Source: Treponema sp. OMZ 798
Lineage (GTDB): Bacteria > Spirochaetota > Spirochaetia > Treponematales > Treponemataceae
NCBI RefSeq assembly: GCF_024181385.1
Contig: NZ_CP051305.1
Coordinates: 2,828,563-2,892,562 of the forward strand
Length of the DNA stretch: 64,000 nt
Direction of reading: 5' to 3'
A model generated the notes under the pieces. That model worked only from the letters and a program-made list of their open reading frames with translations. It did not search any database and was not told the origin of the DNA. The position numbers were made by a program, and so were the translations under genes. Within the stretch, counting starts at the first letter, position 1. Every line of letters begins with the position of its first letter. Of this stretch, positions 1 to 8,540 are shown in pieces.

Positions 1-483
1 GAACCTTGCAAAGTTGGGTGTGATTCTTTTAAAATCGGGCGTAATCGGTTTTGTCGAAAATAAAAAGCCCCTGTTTTGAATAATGTTTCCCAAAACCCCT
101 GAAATTAAGGCCACTGCCGTTATCGGGAAAACCGTTCTAAAAAAATACGAAACAAAGATCCCGAACCATGCTCCGTTTAAAACGTCCTCTGTTGTACAGC
201 GTTCAAAAAAGAAAGAGATGACCTGCATTAAGGATTTAAATATGTAGGGGCCCATTATTATAAGAGTAATTACGGGAAGCAGCACCACCATCGCAGCATT
301 TAGATCCTGACTTTTTGCAACCCTTCCTTCTTCCCTGGCTTTGCGTATCTTATATTCGGTCGGGTCTTCAGTTCTGCCTTCATCTTCGGCAGCAAACCAC
401 TGCAAGCCTATTGTCTTATTGAGGAGGAGTTCTTCTTGCGAAAAATATCTTTGGTAAAGGATGGATGATTTTCCGGATATCAT
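1..483 (-). CDS. flhB: FlhB, flagellar export apparatus protein (partial)
   Basis: Switch protein of the flagellar type III export gate in the inner membrane; it selects substrate class by self-cleavage in its C-terminal domain. Only the first 161 residues lie in the window. They contain the family hallmark TEDPTEYKIRKAREEGRVAK around residues 45-65, followed by hydrophobic segments; the cytoplasmic NPTH domain is beyond the left edge. The ATG overlaps the fliR stop as ATGA, so translation is probably coupled. Identification rests on the N-terminal motif and the gene order fliQ-fliR-flhB. Confidence 0.95.
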   Translation of the reverse strand, partial: MISGKSSILYQRYFSQEELLLNKTIGLQWFAAEDEGRTEDPTEYKIRKAREEGRVAKSQDLNAAMVVLLPVITLIIMGPYIFKSLMQVISFFFERCTTEDVLNGAWFGIFVSYFFRTVFPITAVALISGVLGNIIQNRGFLFSTKPITPDFKRITPNFARF

Positions 484-1274
484 TTAGTACCTCTCAAACT
501 GTCTAAAAGCCGCCAAAAATCCGAAAAGCCTTTTTCCAACATAATTTCAAAGGTGTTTATAAAAAAAGGCAGAGCAATGGTCAAAATAAAAAATGCGGTT
601 AAAATAGTAATTGGGAAGCCTTCAGATAAAAGGTTCATTTGAGGGGCTGCCTTTGTTAAAAGTCCCATTGTTATGTGAATTAAAATCAGGGTTCCCATAA
701 CAGGCAAGGCAATTATCATCGCATTAAAAAAAAGATTTCCAACTGCCCCTAAAAGATAGGTTGAAAGCACATCCTGTCTTTCTAAAAACATAAAGCAGTT
801 GACATGTTCGATGCTCTTCATTATTCCGCCTAAAAAAAGGCGCTGGAAACCGTTTATGCGTAAAAAAATAAGGACTGCAATAAAGTTAAAATATTGACCT
901 ATCAAGGGGTTTTCAACTTGTGCAAGAGCATCAAAAACTCCTGAAGCTCCGAAACCCATCTGAAACGAAAAAAACTGCCCTGCAGTGCTGAATGTAGAAA
1001 ACAAGATGCTTATAAAAAAGCCTGTTAACACGCCGATGAGCCCTTCTCCTAAAAGTAAAAGAAGATACTCAAGACTGAAGGCATTTAGATTTCCGAAGTT
1101 GGGATAGGCATAGGGGGTTACCATAAATGCAGTTAAACCCGCAAGAGCAACTTTTGCGATTCGTGAAACATTGCGCATCGACATTAGGGGAGATGTCATC
1201 AGCATGGCAAAAATTCGGACTGCTGCGAGTAAAAAAATAGGTTCTTTATTTAGGATAAAATCAAAGGGCTGCAT
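480..1274 (-). CDS. fliR: FliR, flagellar export gate protein
   Basis: Integral membrane component of the flagellar type III export gate, which forms the helical FliPQR pore. The protein has 264 residues, the usual length, and is almost entirely hydrophobic with about six membrane segments. It carries the conserved GFFISILFSTFSTAGQ and QMGFGASGVFDA region. It starts 19 bases after fliQ with only a poor ribosome site, and its stop codon overlaps the flhB start by four bases. Confidence 0.95.
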   Translation of the reverse strand: MQPFDFILNKEPIFLLAAVRIFAMLMTSPLMSMRNVSRIAKVALAGLTAFMVTPYAYPNFGNLNAFSLEYLLLLLGEGLIGVLTGFFISILFSTFSTAGQFFSFQMGFGASGVFDALAQVENPLIGQYFNFIAVLIFLRINGFQRLFLGGIMKSIEHVNCFMFLERQDVLSTYLLGAVGNLFFNAMIIALPVMGTLILIHITMGLLTKAAPQMNLLSEGFPITILTAFFILTIALPFFINTFEIMLEKGFSDFWRLLDSLRGTK

Positions 1275-1293
1275 TTATTTTATGGAATGACCC

Positions 1294-1563
1294 TTATCTT
1301 ACCAGTTGAGGAATTAAATTCATTAAAGAAACAAAATATTCCCTTAACACCGTAATCATCCAAGTTGCCAAAAGGGCAATCATTCCTAAAATAGTTAAAA
1401 TTTTAGGAACAAAGGTCAGCGTCTGTTCCTGTATAGAAGTAGTCGCCTGAAAGATTGCAACAATTAAGCCTACTAAAAGAGCTGCAACTAAGATGGGTGC
1501 GGAAAGCATCAGTATGATACCTACGCCTTCACGCATTAAAGTAACTATAGTACCTGTAGTCAT
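1294..1563 (-). CDS. fliQ: FliQ, flagellar export gate protein
   Basis: Small two-helix membrane subunit of the FliPQR export pore. It has 89 residues from the chosen ATG at 1563, which sits behind GGAGGGG. An in-frame ATG four codons upstream (1575) would overlap that ribosome site and is rejected. Visible landmarks are two hydrophobic helices and the family motif IVAIFQATTSIQEQTLTFVP. It heads the unit fliQ-fliR-flhB and is transcribed from a strong promoter at 1597-1625. fliP, the usual upstream neighbour in spirochaetes, is absent here. Confidence 0.95.
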   Translation of the reverse strand: MTTGTIVTLMREGVGIILMLSAPILVAALLVGLIVAIFQATTSIQEQTLTFVPKILTILGMIALLATWMITVLREYFVSLMNLIPQLVR

Positions 1564-1596
1564 AGTCCCCTCCATAATGACCTAGGGTTTTCTGTC

Positions 1597-1625
1597 ATTA
1601 TAAACAAAAATGCTATATTTTTCAA
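1597..1625 (-). promoter_or_regulatory. Sigma70-type promoter of fliQ-fliR-flhB
   Basis: Minus strand TTGAAA (1625-1620), 17-base spacer, TATAAT (1602-1597). The predicted start of transcription is near 1590, giving a leader of about 27 bases before fliQ. The -10 lies just upstream of, and the -35 within, the start of the divergent gene at 1610. Confidence 0.7.
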
Positions 1626-2845
1626 GGCAGGAATTAAAATTCAAGTTTAAAAAAAATATGCCGAAAATTTATTCTGTAGAGGAATTTGAAAAGATGGCAG
1701 ATTTTGTATTTAAACTTTCATCAAAGGTTATTTTAGGTAACTATTCTCTTGCCCGCATCGGTGAAGAAGTCATAAAATTCGGTAATAATTTTATGTTTGT
1801 AGTAGATCCGTTTTTTGAAGATATGGGCTTGCTCGATAAGATTCGAAAATCTCTTGAAGAAAAGCATATATCCCTTTTTATTTTTAACGGTTTTGAGCAG
1901 ACAGCCGATTCTGAGGTTATAGAAAGGGCACTTTCATTAGCCAGAGGGGCTCATATAAGGGGAGTAATTGCCTGCGGAGATATGACTGCCTGTGCCATAG
2001 GGCGGGCTATAGCGGCTCTTTATAATGAAGATAAACCCGTATACAGATATATTGAAGGAGAGCCTATCACGGCAGAAGCCTTACCTCTTGTTCAAATTCC
2101 TACAAGCTGCAGTGACCCCTTTTTGTTCGGAAATTCAAGCTTCATCGTCGATTCACGAAATAGAACCATAAATTTATTAAAGATAAAAGAAGACCTATGC
2201 GACCTTGTAATTTTCGATTCAAATACCTATGCAGGGCTTGCTCCAAACGCAATGACTTCAATGATTTTTGCAGGCCTGTGTTCTACCTTTGAGGCCTATG
2301 TTTCGACACGGGGAAGCTTTTTTTCGGAGACAATTTTGGGTAAGGCTGTCGAGATATTTTTAATTTCCCTTGACCCTCAGCATGAAAAATTGGTAGGCAT
2401 GCCCAGAGAGGAACTTGTGGCGCAAGCTGCCTGCCTTTCGGCTATAGGAATTGCGGCTTCCGCCCCGGGACTTGGAACAGCTATAGCTCTTGCTGCCGGA
2501 GGACGATACAGAATAGCAAGCCCGCTTATTTCGAGTATATTGTTCCCCCATGTTGTTAATGATGCCATTTCTTCAAGTCTTTCAAAGACTGTTGCCGTTG
2601 CGAGAATGTTAGGCGAAACCATGCTTGAAGGCGGAGATGCAGCCGAGGTTGCAAAACGAGGTATTGAAGAAATTAGAAGAAGACTTGCCGAGGCCAATTT
2701 ACCTATACGTTTAAAAGACATAGATTTAACTATAGAATCCCTTGTGCCTGTTGCAGAGGATGCCGCCCGTTTGAGTTTTATGAACTACAGTCCAAGGCCT
2801 CTTGCAAATCACGATATTTTTGAAATTATAAAACAAGCCTTCTAA
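1610..2845 (+). CDS. Iron-containing alcohol dehydrogenase-like protein, degenerate metal site
   Basis: Resembles the iron-dependent alcohol dehydrogenase / dehydroquinate synthase-like fold: N-terminal nucleotide-binding half, then a helical half with the family pattern FEAYVST near residue 225 and FPHVVNDA near 305. Three of the four usual metal ligands are not where expected: the Asp and His of the DALTHAIEAY block read AGLCSTFEAY, and the AHALG histidine reads TAIALAAGG; only the His of FPH remains. The GGGS cofactor turn reads ACGDM. It may bind another metal or none; substrate unknown. No ribosome site precedes 1610 or the alternative ATG at 1658. A TATAAA element five bases before 1610 would fit a leaderless mRNA. 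The next gene follows by one base. Confidence 0.6.
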   Translation: MLYFSRQELKFKFKKNMPKIYSVEEFEKMADFVFKLSSKVILGNYSLARIGEEVIKFGNNFMFVVDPFFEDMGLLDKIRKSLEEKHISLFIFNGFEQTADSEVIERALSLARGAHIRGVIACGDMTACAIGRAIAALYNEDKPVYRYIEGEPITAEALPLVQIPTSCSDPFLFGNSSFIVDSRNRTINLLKIKEDLCDLVIFDSNTYAGLAPNAMTSMIFAGLCSTFEAYVSTRGSFFSETILGKAVEIFLISLDPQHEKLVGMPREELVAQAACLSAIGIAASAPGLGTAIALAAGGRYRIASPLISSILFPHVVNDAISSSLSKTVAVARMLGETMLEGGDAAEVAKRGIEEIRRRLAEANLPIRLKDIDLTIESLVPVAEDAARLSFMNYSPRPLANHDIFEIIKQAF

Positions 2846-2846
2846 G

Positions 2847-3644
2847 ATGCCCGAGATTTTTAAGCTTTATAACTTACCGCAAAAACAAAGATGCCGTAAA
2901 ATATTGCGTATCTTGGAATCGGCTGAAGCTGCCCTTGTGCAAAACAAGGCTGACGAATTTCTTGATGCTTTTTATCTGCGTTCTCTTTTAAAAATCATTT
3001 TAGAAGATTTAGAACCTTCCTCTGCAATAAAAATTCAAAACTGGATTGAAAATCCGCAAGAAAACGATAAAAGAAAAATTATCAATTTTGTACGGTATGA
3101 ACTTTACAAAAAACTTGATACGGCTCCTGCGGAGTGGGATTTGATTTTGCCTAATTCCGGTGCCGATGAAATTGCAAATTTCAGGCGGACTTTTTTTGAA
3201 GGAGTCTATGTCTATGCCGAAGACATACGCACCCCTTTTAACATAGGCTCGATTTTTAGAACAGCCGAATCCTTCGGGGTCGAAAAAGTTTTTTTATCTC
3301 ACGACTGCGTTTCTCCTGACAACCCCAAGGCTAAAAGAACGGCAATGGGCTGCACCGAATATCTTCCATGGGAAAGAGTCGGGCTTGAAAGCCTTCCTGA
3401 CCTTCCTCTGATTGTGCTTGAAACGGGCGGAACGGATATTTCGAAGTTTGACTTCCCCAAAAAGGGAATTGTTGTGATAGGCTCGGAAGAATTGGGGGTC
3501 AGCCCCGAAGCTATAAAAAAAGCCGAAGGACGGGTTATCACAATTCCCATGTACGGAATAAAGGCCTCGATAAATGTGAGCGTTGCCTTCGGTATCTGTA
3601 TGCAAAAATGGTGTGAAGCTCTTACGGCAGACAGGCGTTTTTAA
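2847..3644 (+). CDS. SpoU/TrmH-family RNA 2'-O-methyltransferase
   Basis: Predicted S-adenosylmethionine-dependent ribose methyltransferase with the SPOUT trefoil-knot fold. The C-terminal 150 residues hold the three family motifs: NIGSIFRTAESFG (motif 1, catalytic Asn/Arg), IVVIGSEELGVSPE (motif 2) and IPMYGIKASINVSVAFGI (motif 3, knot). About 125 N-terminal residues are alpha-helical and not a typical L30e-like RNA-binding domain. The target (tRNA Gm18 or rRNA) cannot be read from the sequence. It begins one base after the upstream stop, so the two are probably co-transcribed. Confidence 0.85.
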   Translation: MPEIFKLYNLPQKQRCRKILRILESAEAALVQNKADEFLDAFYLRSLLKIILEDLEPSSAIKIQNWIENPQENDKRKIINFVRYELYKKLDTAPAEWDLILPNSGADEIANFRRTFFEGVYVYAEDIRTPFNIGSIFRTAESFGVEKVFLSHDCVSPDNPKAKRTAMGCTEYLPWERVGLESLPDLPLIVLETGGTDISKFDFPKKGIVVIGSEELGVSPEAIKKAEGRVITIPMYGIKASINVSVAFGICMQKWCEALTADRRF

Positions 3645-3670
3645 TTGGTAATTGGTAGTGGGTAATGAGA

Positions 3671-3687
3671 GAAACTTGTCAAGTTTC
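3671..3687. repeat. 17-base palindrome
   Basis: GAAACTTGTCAAGTTTC is a perfect inverted repeat about a central T, lying in the gap after the methyltransferase gene. No T-run follows, so a terminator role is unclear. Short TTGGTAA-type direct repeats precede it. Confidence 0.4.
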
Positions 3688-3774
3688 ATGATTGCCCTAG
3701 CTCAAATTTCCCCCACAGCTTATACTGGATTTTTCAAACAAAAAGGTGTATAATTAAAATGTGAGGGAAAGGCT

Positions 3775-4653
3775 ATGAGTATTTCAAACAGAAAATATAA
3801 AGATTCAGTCTTCGTCGATTTATTCAGTGAAGACGAAAAAGCAAAAGAAAACTTTTTATCTCTTTACAATGCCTTGCATAATACCGAACTCAAAGATACG
3901 GAACAGCTGAAAAATGTCAGGCTTGATCAAGTTTTATATATGTCATTTTATAATGATGTCTCCTACCTTGTAGATAACAAAATCATAGTTTTAGCAGAGC
4001 ATCAATCGACAATCAACCCAAATATGCCTTTACGTTGTCTTGAATACATAAGCCGCCTTTATGAAACTCTTTTCGAGTCAAAAGAAAAATACAGCCGTAA
4101 ACTCCTAAAAATTCCAAGACCTGAATTTTATGTCTTTTACAATGGAGAGGAACACTATCCTTCCGATAAAACATTAAAACTATCAGATGCTTTTATAGAA
4201 AAAGCAACAGAAACTAATCTTGAGCTGACCGTTAAGATAATAAACATAAATAAGCAAAACAGTCATCCGATACTTGAAAACTGCAAGACGATGTATGAAT
4301 ACACAGTATTTGTAGAAACAGTGCGGAGATGGAAAAAGGCAGACCCTAAAAACGGCTTTGAAAAAGCGATTGAAGAATGTATACAAAACAATATTTTGAG
4401 AGACTATCTAAAGCGTAAGACTAAGGAGGTGTTGAATATGTTACTAGCCGAATATGATTATGAAACAGATATAGCTGTACAACGAGCAGAAGAGAGAGAA
4501 ATAGCCTTTGCTGAAGGAATATCTCAGGGTATATCTCAAGGAGTTTACCAAAACAAGCTTGAAACGGCAAAAATGATGAAGGGTATGAATTATCCCATTG
4601 ATGATATTTGCACAATATCGGGTCTAAGCCAAGAAGAAATAGAAAACCTTTAA
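3775..4653 (+). CDS. Rpn-type PD-(D/E)XK nuclease (recombination-promoting nuclease / putative transposase family), copy 1
   Basis: 292-residue protein of the Rpn/transposase-31-like family, restriction-endonuclease-fold nucleases that promote DNA recombination. The core shows YLVDNKIIVLAEHQST (D and E-x-Q catalytic pattern, residues about 62-78) and the family C-terminal tail with a GLSQEEIENL end. A paralogue at 50291 is nearly collinear. This copy has an extra ISQG-ISQG tandem repeat from two 12-base units near 4520-4543, a likely slippage site. AGGGAAAGG precedes the ATG, and a TATAAT lies at 3749-3754. Confidence 0.8.
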   Translation: MSISNRKYKDSVFVDLFSEDEKAKENFLSLYNALHNTELKDTEQLKNVRLDQVLYMSFYNDVSYLVDNKIIVLAEHQSTINPNMPLRCLEYISRLYETLFESKEKYSRKLLKIPRPEFYVFYNGEEHYPSDKTLKLSDAFIEKATETNLELTVKIININKQNSHPILENCKTMYEYTVFVETVRRWKKADPKNGFEKAIEECIQNNILRDYLKRKTKEVLNMLLAEYDYETDIAVQRAEEREIAFAEGISQGISQGVYQNKLETAKMMKGMNYPIDDICTISGLSQEEIENL

Positions 4654-4654
4654 A

Positions 4655-5497
4655 TTAATTATCAAGATACGATGAGCCGAGTTTTTTCTTTAGGCGGTAA
4701 ATAAGCAAAAAGAGGAGTAAGATTGCTGTAGGAAAGATGATGAGGATGGGCGGCCAAGGGTCTGCAAAGATGGTTTTGCAAAGCCAATAAATGTGGAAAA
4801 ATAGGGCGAGGATAAAAAACTTGAGGCTTATTATACCTATCATTATATTGACCTTAGAAACCGAAAAAGAGCCTCCGGCAGTAGAAAAAAGGCTTTTGTC
4901 TATGGGGTCGCCGTGGCAATTTTTAAGACGCCCAAAAACATATTCGCTGTATCGTCCGGTGGTTTTGTTGCAAAAGATTTTATCGAGTTCGGATACGCCT
5001 TTGGCTTCATCTTTACTCTTCCAGAATCGGGGGTTACTGCTCATTTTTGCCAAGTTGCTTTCGTATATTTCGTACCAAGCCTTTGAGCCCTTGCCCATAA
5101 TAATCCAAAGCACCGAAAAGATTATACCTAAAAGGGAAATGAGGATCGGAACCGCACCGAATGTAAAAAGTAGCGAAAAAGACTTATCTTTTTTAATTGA
5201 AGTTTTAGTTTCGGGGTTGTTGTTCGGGTTTATGATTAGTGTATACTCCGTTGAACCTTCTGCCTCTTTTTTGTCCGCATTAAGTGTTACAGTAATTTGA
5301 TTTGGGCTTAAATGCGGAATAAAGATGTCTTTTACATAAAAAGCATAGACGCTTGCAATGCCGAGTAAAAAAGCACCAAGGAAAACAGACCTTTGCCAAA
5401 GGTGTTCAAGCTCAAAATCCCTCCCGTGCCAAAGATAATCGTAAATGTCCTTTGCTGTGGGTCTGTCTTTTTGTTCGTCCTTTGATGTATCGGTCAT
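4655..5497 (-). CDS. Membrane protein, RipA-family-like
   Basis: 280 residues with an N-terminal cytoplasmic segment containing YDYLWHGRDFELEHLWQRS, then a membrane helix, a 60-residue extracytoplasmic stretch, a second helix, a cytoplasmic loop and two final helices. The DFELxxLWQRSxFL pattern resembles proteins annotated as RipA-family octameric membrane proteins; I hold this loosely. The start is preceded by AAGGAG. It is the second gene of a pair with the gene at 5508, 10 bases apart. Function unknown. Confidence 0.55.
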   Translation of the reverse strand: MTDTSKDEQKDRPTAKDIYDYLWHGRDFELEHLWQRSVFLGAFLLGIASVYAFYVKDIFIPHLSPNQITVTLNADKKEAEGSTEYTLIINPNNNPETKTSIKKDKSFSLLFTFGAVPILISLLGIIFSVLWIIMGKGSKAWYEIYESNLAKMSSNPRFWKSKDEAKGVSELDKIFCNKTTGRYSEYVFGRLKNCHGDPIDKSLFSTAGGSFSVSKVNIMIGIISLKFFILALFFHIYWLCKTIFADPWPPILIIFPTAILLLFLLIYRLKKKLGSSYLDN

Positions 5498-5507
5498 AAA
5501 AGTCTCC

Positions 5508-5969
5508 TTATTTTGAAGTGATGTTTTGACAATAAGTTTCGAATATTTTGGTAAGCTGTTTTTTATAATACCTATTCATAGTTATAATCTCTTCGGTTGG
5601 TGTAGGATTTTTGGTTGTTTTTAAGTCCATATCTCCTTTAGGTGTATTTACCATATGTTTATCCCTATCGTCTTCTAATCTTTTAAGAGCCTCGTCATAG
5701 GCGTATGTTAATAGGGCTTTTTTGCGATTATCTTCTGAAAATATAAGATTGATTACGGTAAAAGCAATAATAAAAACTATAGTAATACCTATAAAAAGTG
5801 AAGTTATGATAAATACATATTGATTGCCTAAAGGGTAAACAATTAACCATAAAAAAATTAACAGTCCAATCGCAAAAAGACTTAAAAGCATAAATATTAC
5901 ATAAGTGCAGATCGGCATTTGCATTTTTTGTATGTAGTTTTCAACCGATAAGTTAGTTCCTTCACTCAT
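5508..5969 (-). CDS. Small membrane protein of unknown function
   Basis: 153 residues from the ATG at 5969, chosen because AAGGAGA sits eight bases upstream; an in-frame ATG eight codons earlier lacks a site. Two long hydrophobic helices (about residues 20-45 and 55-80) are followed by a charged, soluble C-terminal half. Not recognised. It directly precedes the larger membrane protein at 4655-5497, so the two probably form a unit or complex. Confidence 0.6.
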   Translation of the reverse strand: MSEGTNLSVENYIQKMQMPICTYVIFMLLSLFAIGLLIFLWLIVYPLGNQYVFIITSLFIGITIVFIIAFTVINLIFSEDNRKKALLTYAYDEALKRLEDDRDKHMVNTPKGDMDLKTTKNPTPTEEIITMNRYYKKQLTKIFETYCQNITSK

Positions 5970-6057
5970 TCTTTTTCTCCTTAAAATATTCAATTTACAA
6001 TGCTTAATTAAGAATTAAGTCAATTCCTAATTAAGCATTTATAATTCCTAATTTATT

Positions 6058-7377
6058 TTAGTTTTTCTTCCAGTATTTCATGAAATACTTTCTGCTTAAA
6101 AAACTAGCCGCTGTTTTGGGGTCTTTCAATTCTTCTTCATTTATGGGTGCGGAATCGTCCTCATACGCATTCACAGCCCAGCCGTTGGTATCTGCAAAGA
6201 CCGCACTCGTTAAGCCCTTGCAGTTTTCAAAAGCAAACTTGTCTATTGTAGTCAGGTTTGCGGGTAAGTTTATGCTTTTTAAGTCCTCACAGCCTTTAAA
6301 AGCTTACCATCCTATTGTATCCAGGTTTGTGCAAGAAGATAGGTCTATGCTTGTTAAGCCCGTACAGTCGTTAAAAGCATAGCCGCCTATTTGGGTAAGG
6401 CTTTGAGGTAACTTTACGGAAGTTATTCCGCTACAATCTCTAAAGGCTCCCTTATCCTGGTTGTCGCCTTCTTCTATTTCGGTAATACCGTCGGGGATTA
6501 TTATTTTGCCTTTGGGTTTTGCTCCGCTATAGCCTTTCTTGTCTATAAGTTTGATTTTATCGCCTACGATATTAAATTTGGCTTTGGCATAGTTGGTTAC
6601 GGCGTATACGGTTATGTGCTTGTCTATCTGGTAGCCGTCGGTCAGTTTTGCTCCGTTTTCATTGTCAAGTCTCCATTCGTAAACCTCATAATCGCCGCCC
6701 TGCCATTCGGGTTTTAAGTTTACCTTAGCTTCTACTTGAGCTTTTATGTCTGCCCATTTTTTGGTTTCGGTAATGGGAATTTCGATGAAGTTTTCTTGAG
6801 ATATTTCTGTTCTTTCATCACCTTTTATGGTAATGTGGAAGTTTTTATTCCAGAAGGCCTTGTATTCTGCATCTTGAACAGGAAAGGTTGAAGGAAGTTC
6901 CGGCTCCCAGTACCAAAAAATATGTTCAGTCTTTGTCGGCTCAACAAGATTTATATCTGCTCCGTATCTGCTCTTTAACTTATCACCATCTATAAGAGGT
7001 GTAGTAGTACTTCCGCCTTGTAAATCAAGTGTGATGGTAATTTCGTTTCTGTTATACTTAATCTGCACTACCGTAGACCCGTCTGCATTTATTGAGGTTT
7101 GGCTAAAATCTTGCACCGTAAAGCCCTCATAGGCTTTGGCCTTCGCAGAGGTGGTTTCGCCTGCCTTACCGCTTAAGATTTCCCTCTCGTACACGGTGTA
7201 CTCATCGTTACCGATATTTTGCTGCAAGTGTTCTACCGTGTAATTATATCTAGGATCAACCTTAGGCTTACAGCCGGTCAACAGCCCTGTCAATAATACC
7301 ATCGGCAGCAAGGCTGCCAATACCGATGCAGTAAGATTTACTGCCCCAAAAAAGGATTTTCTTTTACTTTGCTTCAT
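6058..7377 (-). pseudogene. BspA-like leucine-rich-repeat lipoprotein interrupted by an in-frame stop
   Basis: The 439-codon frame encodes a secreted lipoprotein (lipobox LLTGC, Cys36), an InlB/MucBP-like region around residues 45-130 and 140-265, then BspA-type leucine-rich repeats (IGGYAFNDCTGLTSIDLSSC and similar). A TAA at 6304-6306 falls where an aromatic residue is expected in IGxYAFKGC. The same frame then continues AFKGCEDLKSINLP... for another 82 residues to a TAA at 6058-6060. BspA-like proteins in oral bacteria mediate adhesion. The break may be real, phase-like, or a sequencing error. The start has a purine-rich AGGAAAGAGGA. Confidence 0.75.
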
Positions 7378-7874
7378 TCCTCTTTCCTTCCTTTTTAATT
7401 TATTTTTTTATTTAACCGCTAAGGGCGCGAAGCGTTGAGTTTACGCTCAACTTCGCAAAGAATTTTAAGGTAGTCTTTGTATGATATTCCTTTATAATCC
7501 TTGGCACTTTTTGTGCCTCTTGCGGTTTTATTAAACGATGTGAGAAAATTATATCCTGTGTGTGATTGTTTAAATTTAGCCGCAGAGAGCACAATGGTGT
7601 TAAGGAATGTGAGGAGGAATTTGTAAGGTGTTTCTTAATTATTCTTTGCGGTTTATCTAAAAGAGTGCTGAGTGCTGAGTGATTATGGGTTTGCTTTCGG
7701 TTTTGTCAAGTAGTTTGACATGCTTATCAAAAGTTTTAATATTCGAATACTCTCTTTTCCCTTTCATAGTTTAGTATTATATAATATTTTGTATGGAATA
7801 GCAAGGCTCTTTTTAATTGTAAGCCTATTGAAAAACATTCTTTTTAGTGTTATCTTAGTTAATCAGAGGTGAAA
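7378..7874. other. Non-coding stretch of about 500 bases
   Basis: AT-rich region without a convincing gene. It holds a GCGAAGCGTTGAGTTTACGC-like structured segment near 7428-7462, a short direct repeat GAGTGCTGAGTGCTGAGTG near 7664-7682, and TTGACA at about 7716 followed after 17 bases by a weak AATATT. A TATATAATATT block near 7775-7790 could be the promoter of the lipoprotein downstream. Confidence 0.5.
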
Positions 7875-8516
7875 ATGAAAAAAATTAAAATTGTGTTTTT
7901 TATGGCAGTTCTTGCATTTATTTTGACGGGATGCGAGCTTATGGATTCTTTAGCTAAAGAAACTGAAATAATCAAACAGATCAAGGATGAAGATTTACGA
8001 GGGTACACCGTAACATGGCTTATTTTTGCGGATGACAGCGATGCCTTAAAATCGGCCGCCTATAAAAAAGCCGCTTCTTATTATAAAAAGGCATCCGAAA
8101 ATGCCGGTTTAAAAGATCAATTTCAAATTATAGTTGTTTCCGACGGTATAGAAAAAGCAATTCGTGAAAAGGTAAAGGAAGCCGGATTTGATGCGGATTG
8201 TTTCCCGTTAAGATGGAACGGAAATGTAAAAAATAAATATAACCCTGATGACAAAAAAAATTATTCCGTATTTTTCGATAAAAAGGGCAGGGCTCTTTTT
8301 AGTATGACGGAAGACTGGAAATTTGAAAATTACGGCGGACTTGCGGATTATTCTCTTGAAGCCGCAGGCTTGAAGAACATAAACGAATTAAAAAATCCTC
8401 TTACCTTTTTTAAGACCTTAAATAAAATGCAGGAAGACGATATTTTTAAATTTATAAACAATGCCGTAAATTTAAATCTAAAAGAGATTTTAAGAAATTT
8501 TATAAATCAAGATTAG
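7875..8516 (+). CDS. Predicted lipoprotein of unknown function
   Basis: 213 residues. Signal peptide with lipobox LTGC near residues 17-20, then a soluble, lysine-rich domain with no motif I recognise. The mature part (WLIFADDSDA..., later VFFDKKGRALF) has an alternating hydrophobic pattern that could be a thioredoxin- or DUF-like alpha/beta fold, but no CxxC is present. The start is the ATG at 7875 behind GAGGTG; a GTG two codons earlier is within that site. hutI follows 24 bases downstream. Confidence 0.6.
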   Translation: MKKIKIVFFMAVLAFILTGCELMDSLAKETEIIKQIKDEDLRGYTVTWLIFADDSDALKSAAYKKAASYYKKASENAGLKDQFQIIVVSDGIEKAIREKVKEAGFDADCFPLRWNGNVKNKYNPDDKKNYSVFFDKKGRALFSMTEDWKFENYGGLADYSLEAAGLKNINELKNPLTFFKTLNKMQEDDIFKFINNAVNLNLKEILRNFINQD

Positions 8517-8540
8517 TTTTATTTTTATGGAGGACTCAAA

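Noticed and set aside
6080..6382. Plus-strand 100-residue open frame
   Set aside because: It is the antisense of the leucine-rich-repeat region, with no ribosome site and low-complexity serine/alanine composition.
7664..7682. Short direct repeat GAGTGCTGAGTGCTGAGTG as a possible CRISPR or tandem array
   Set aside because: Only two to three units without spacers; no cas genes or CRISPR array anywhere in the window.
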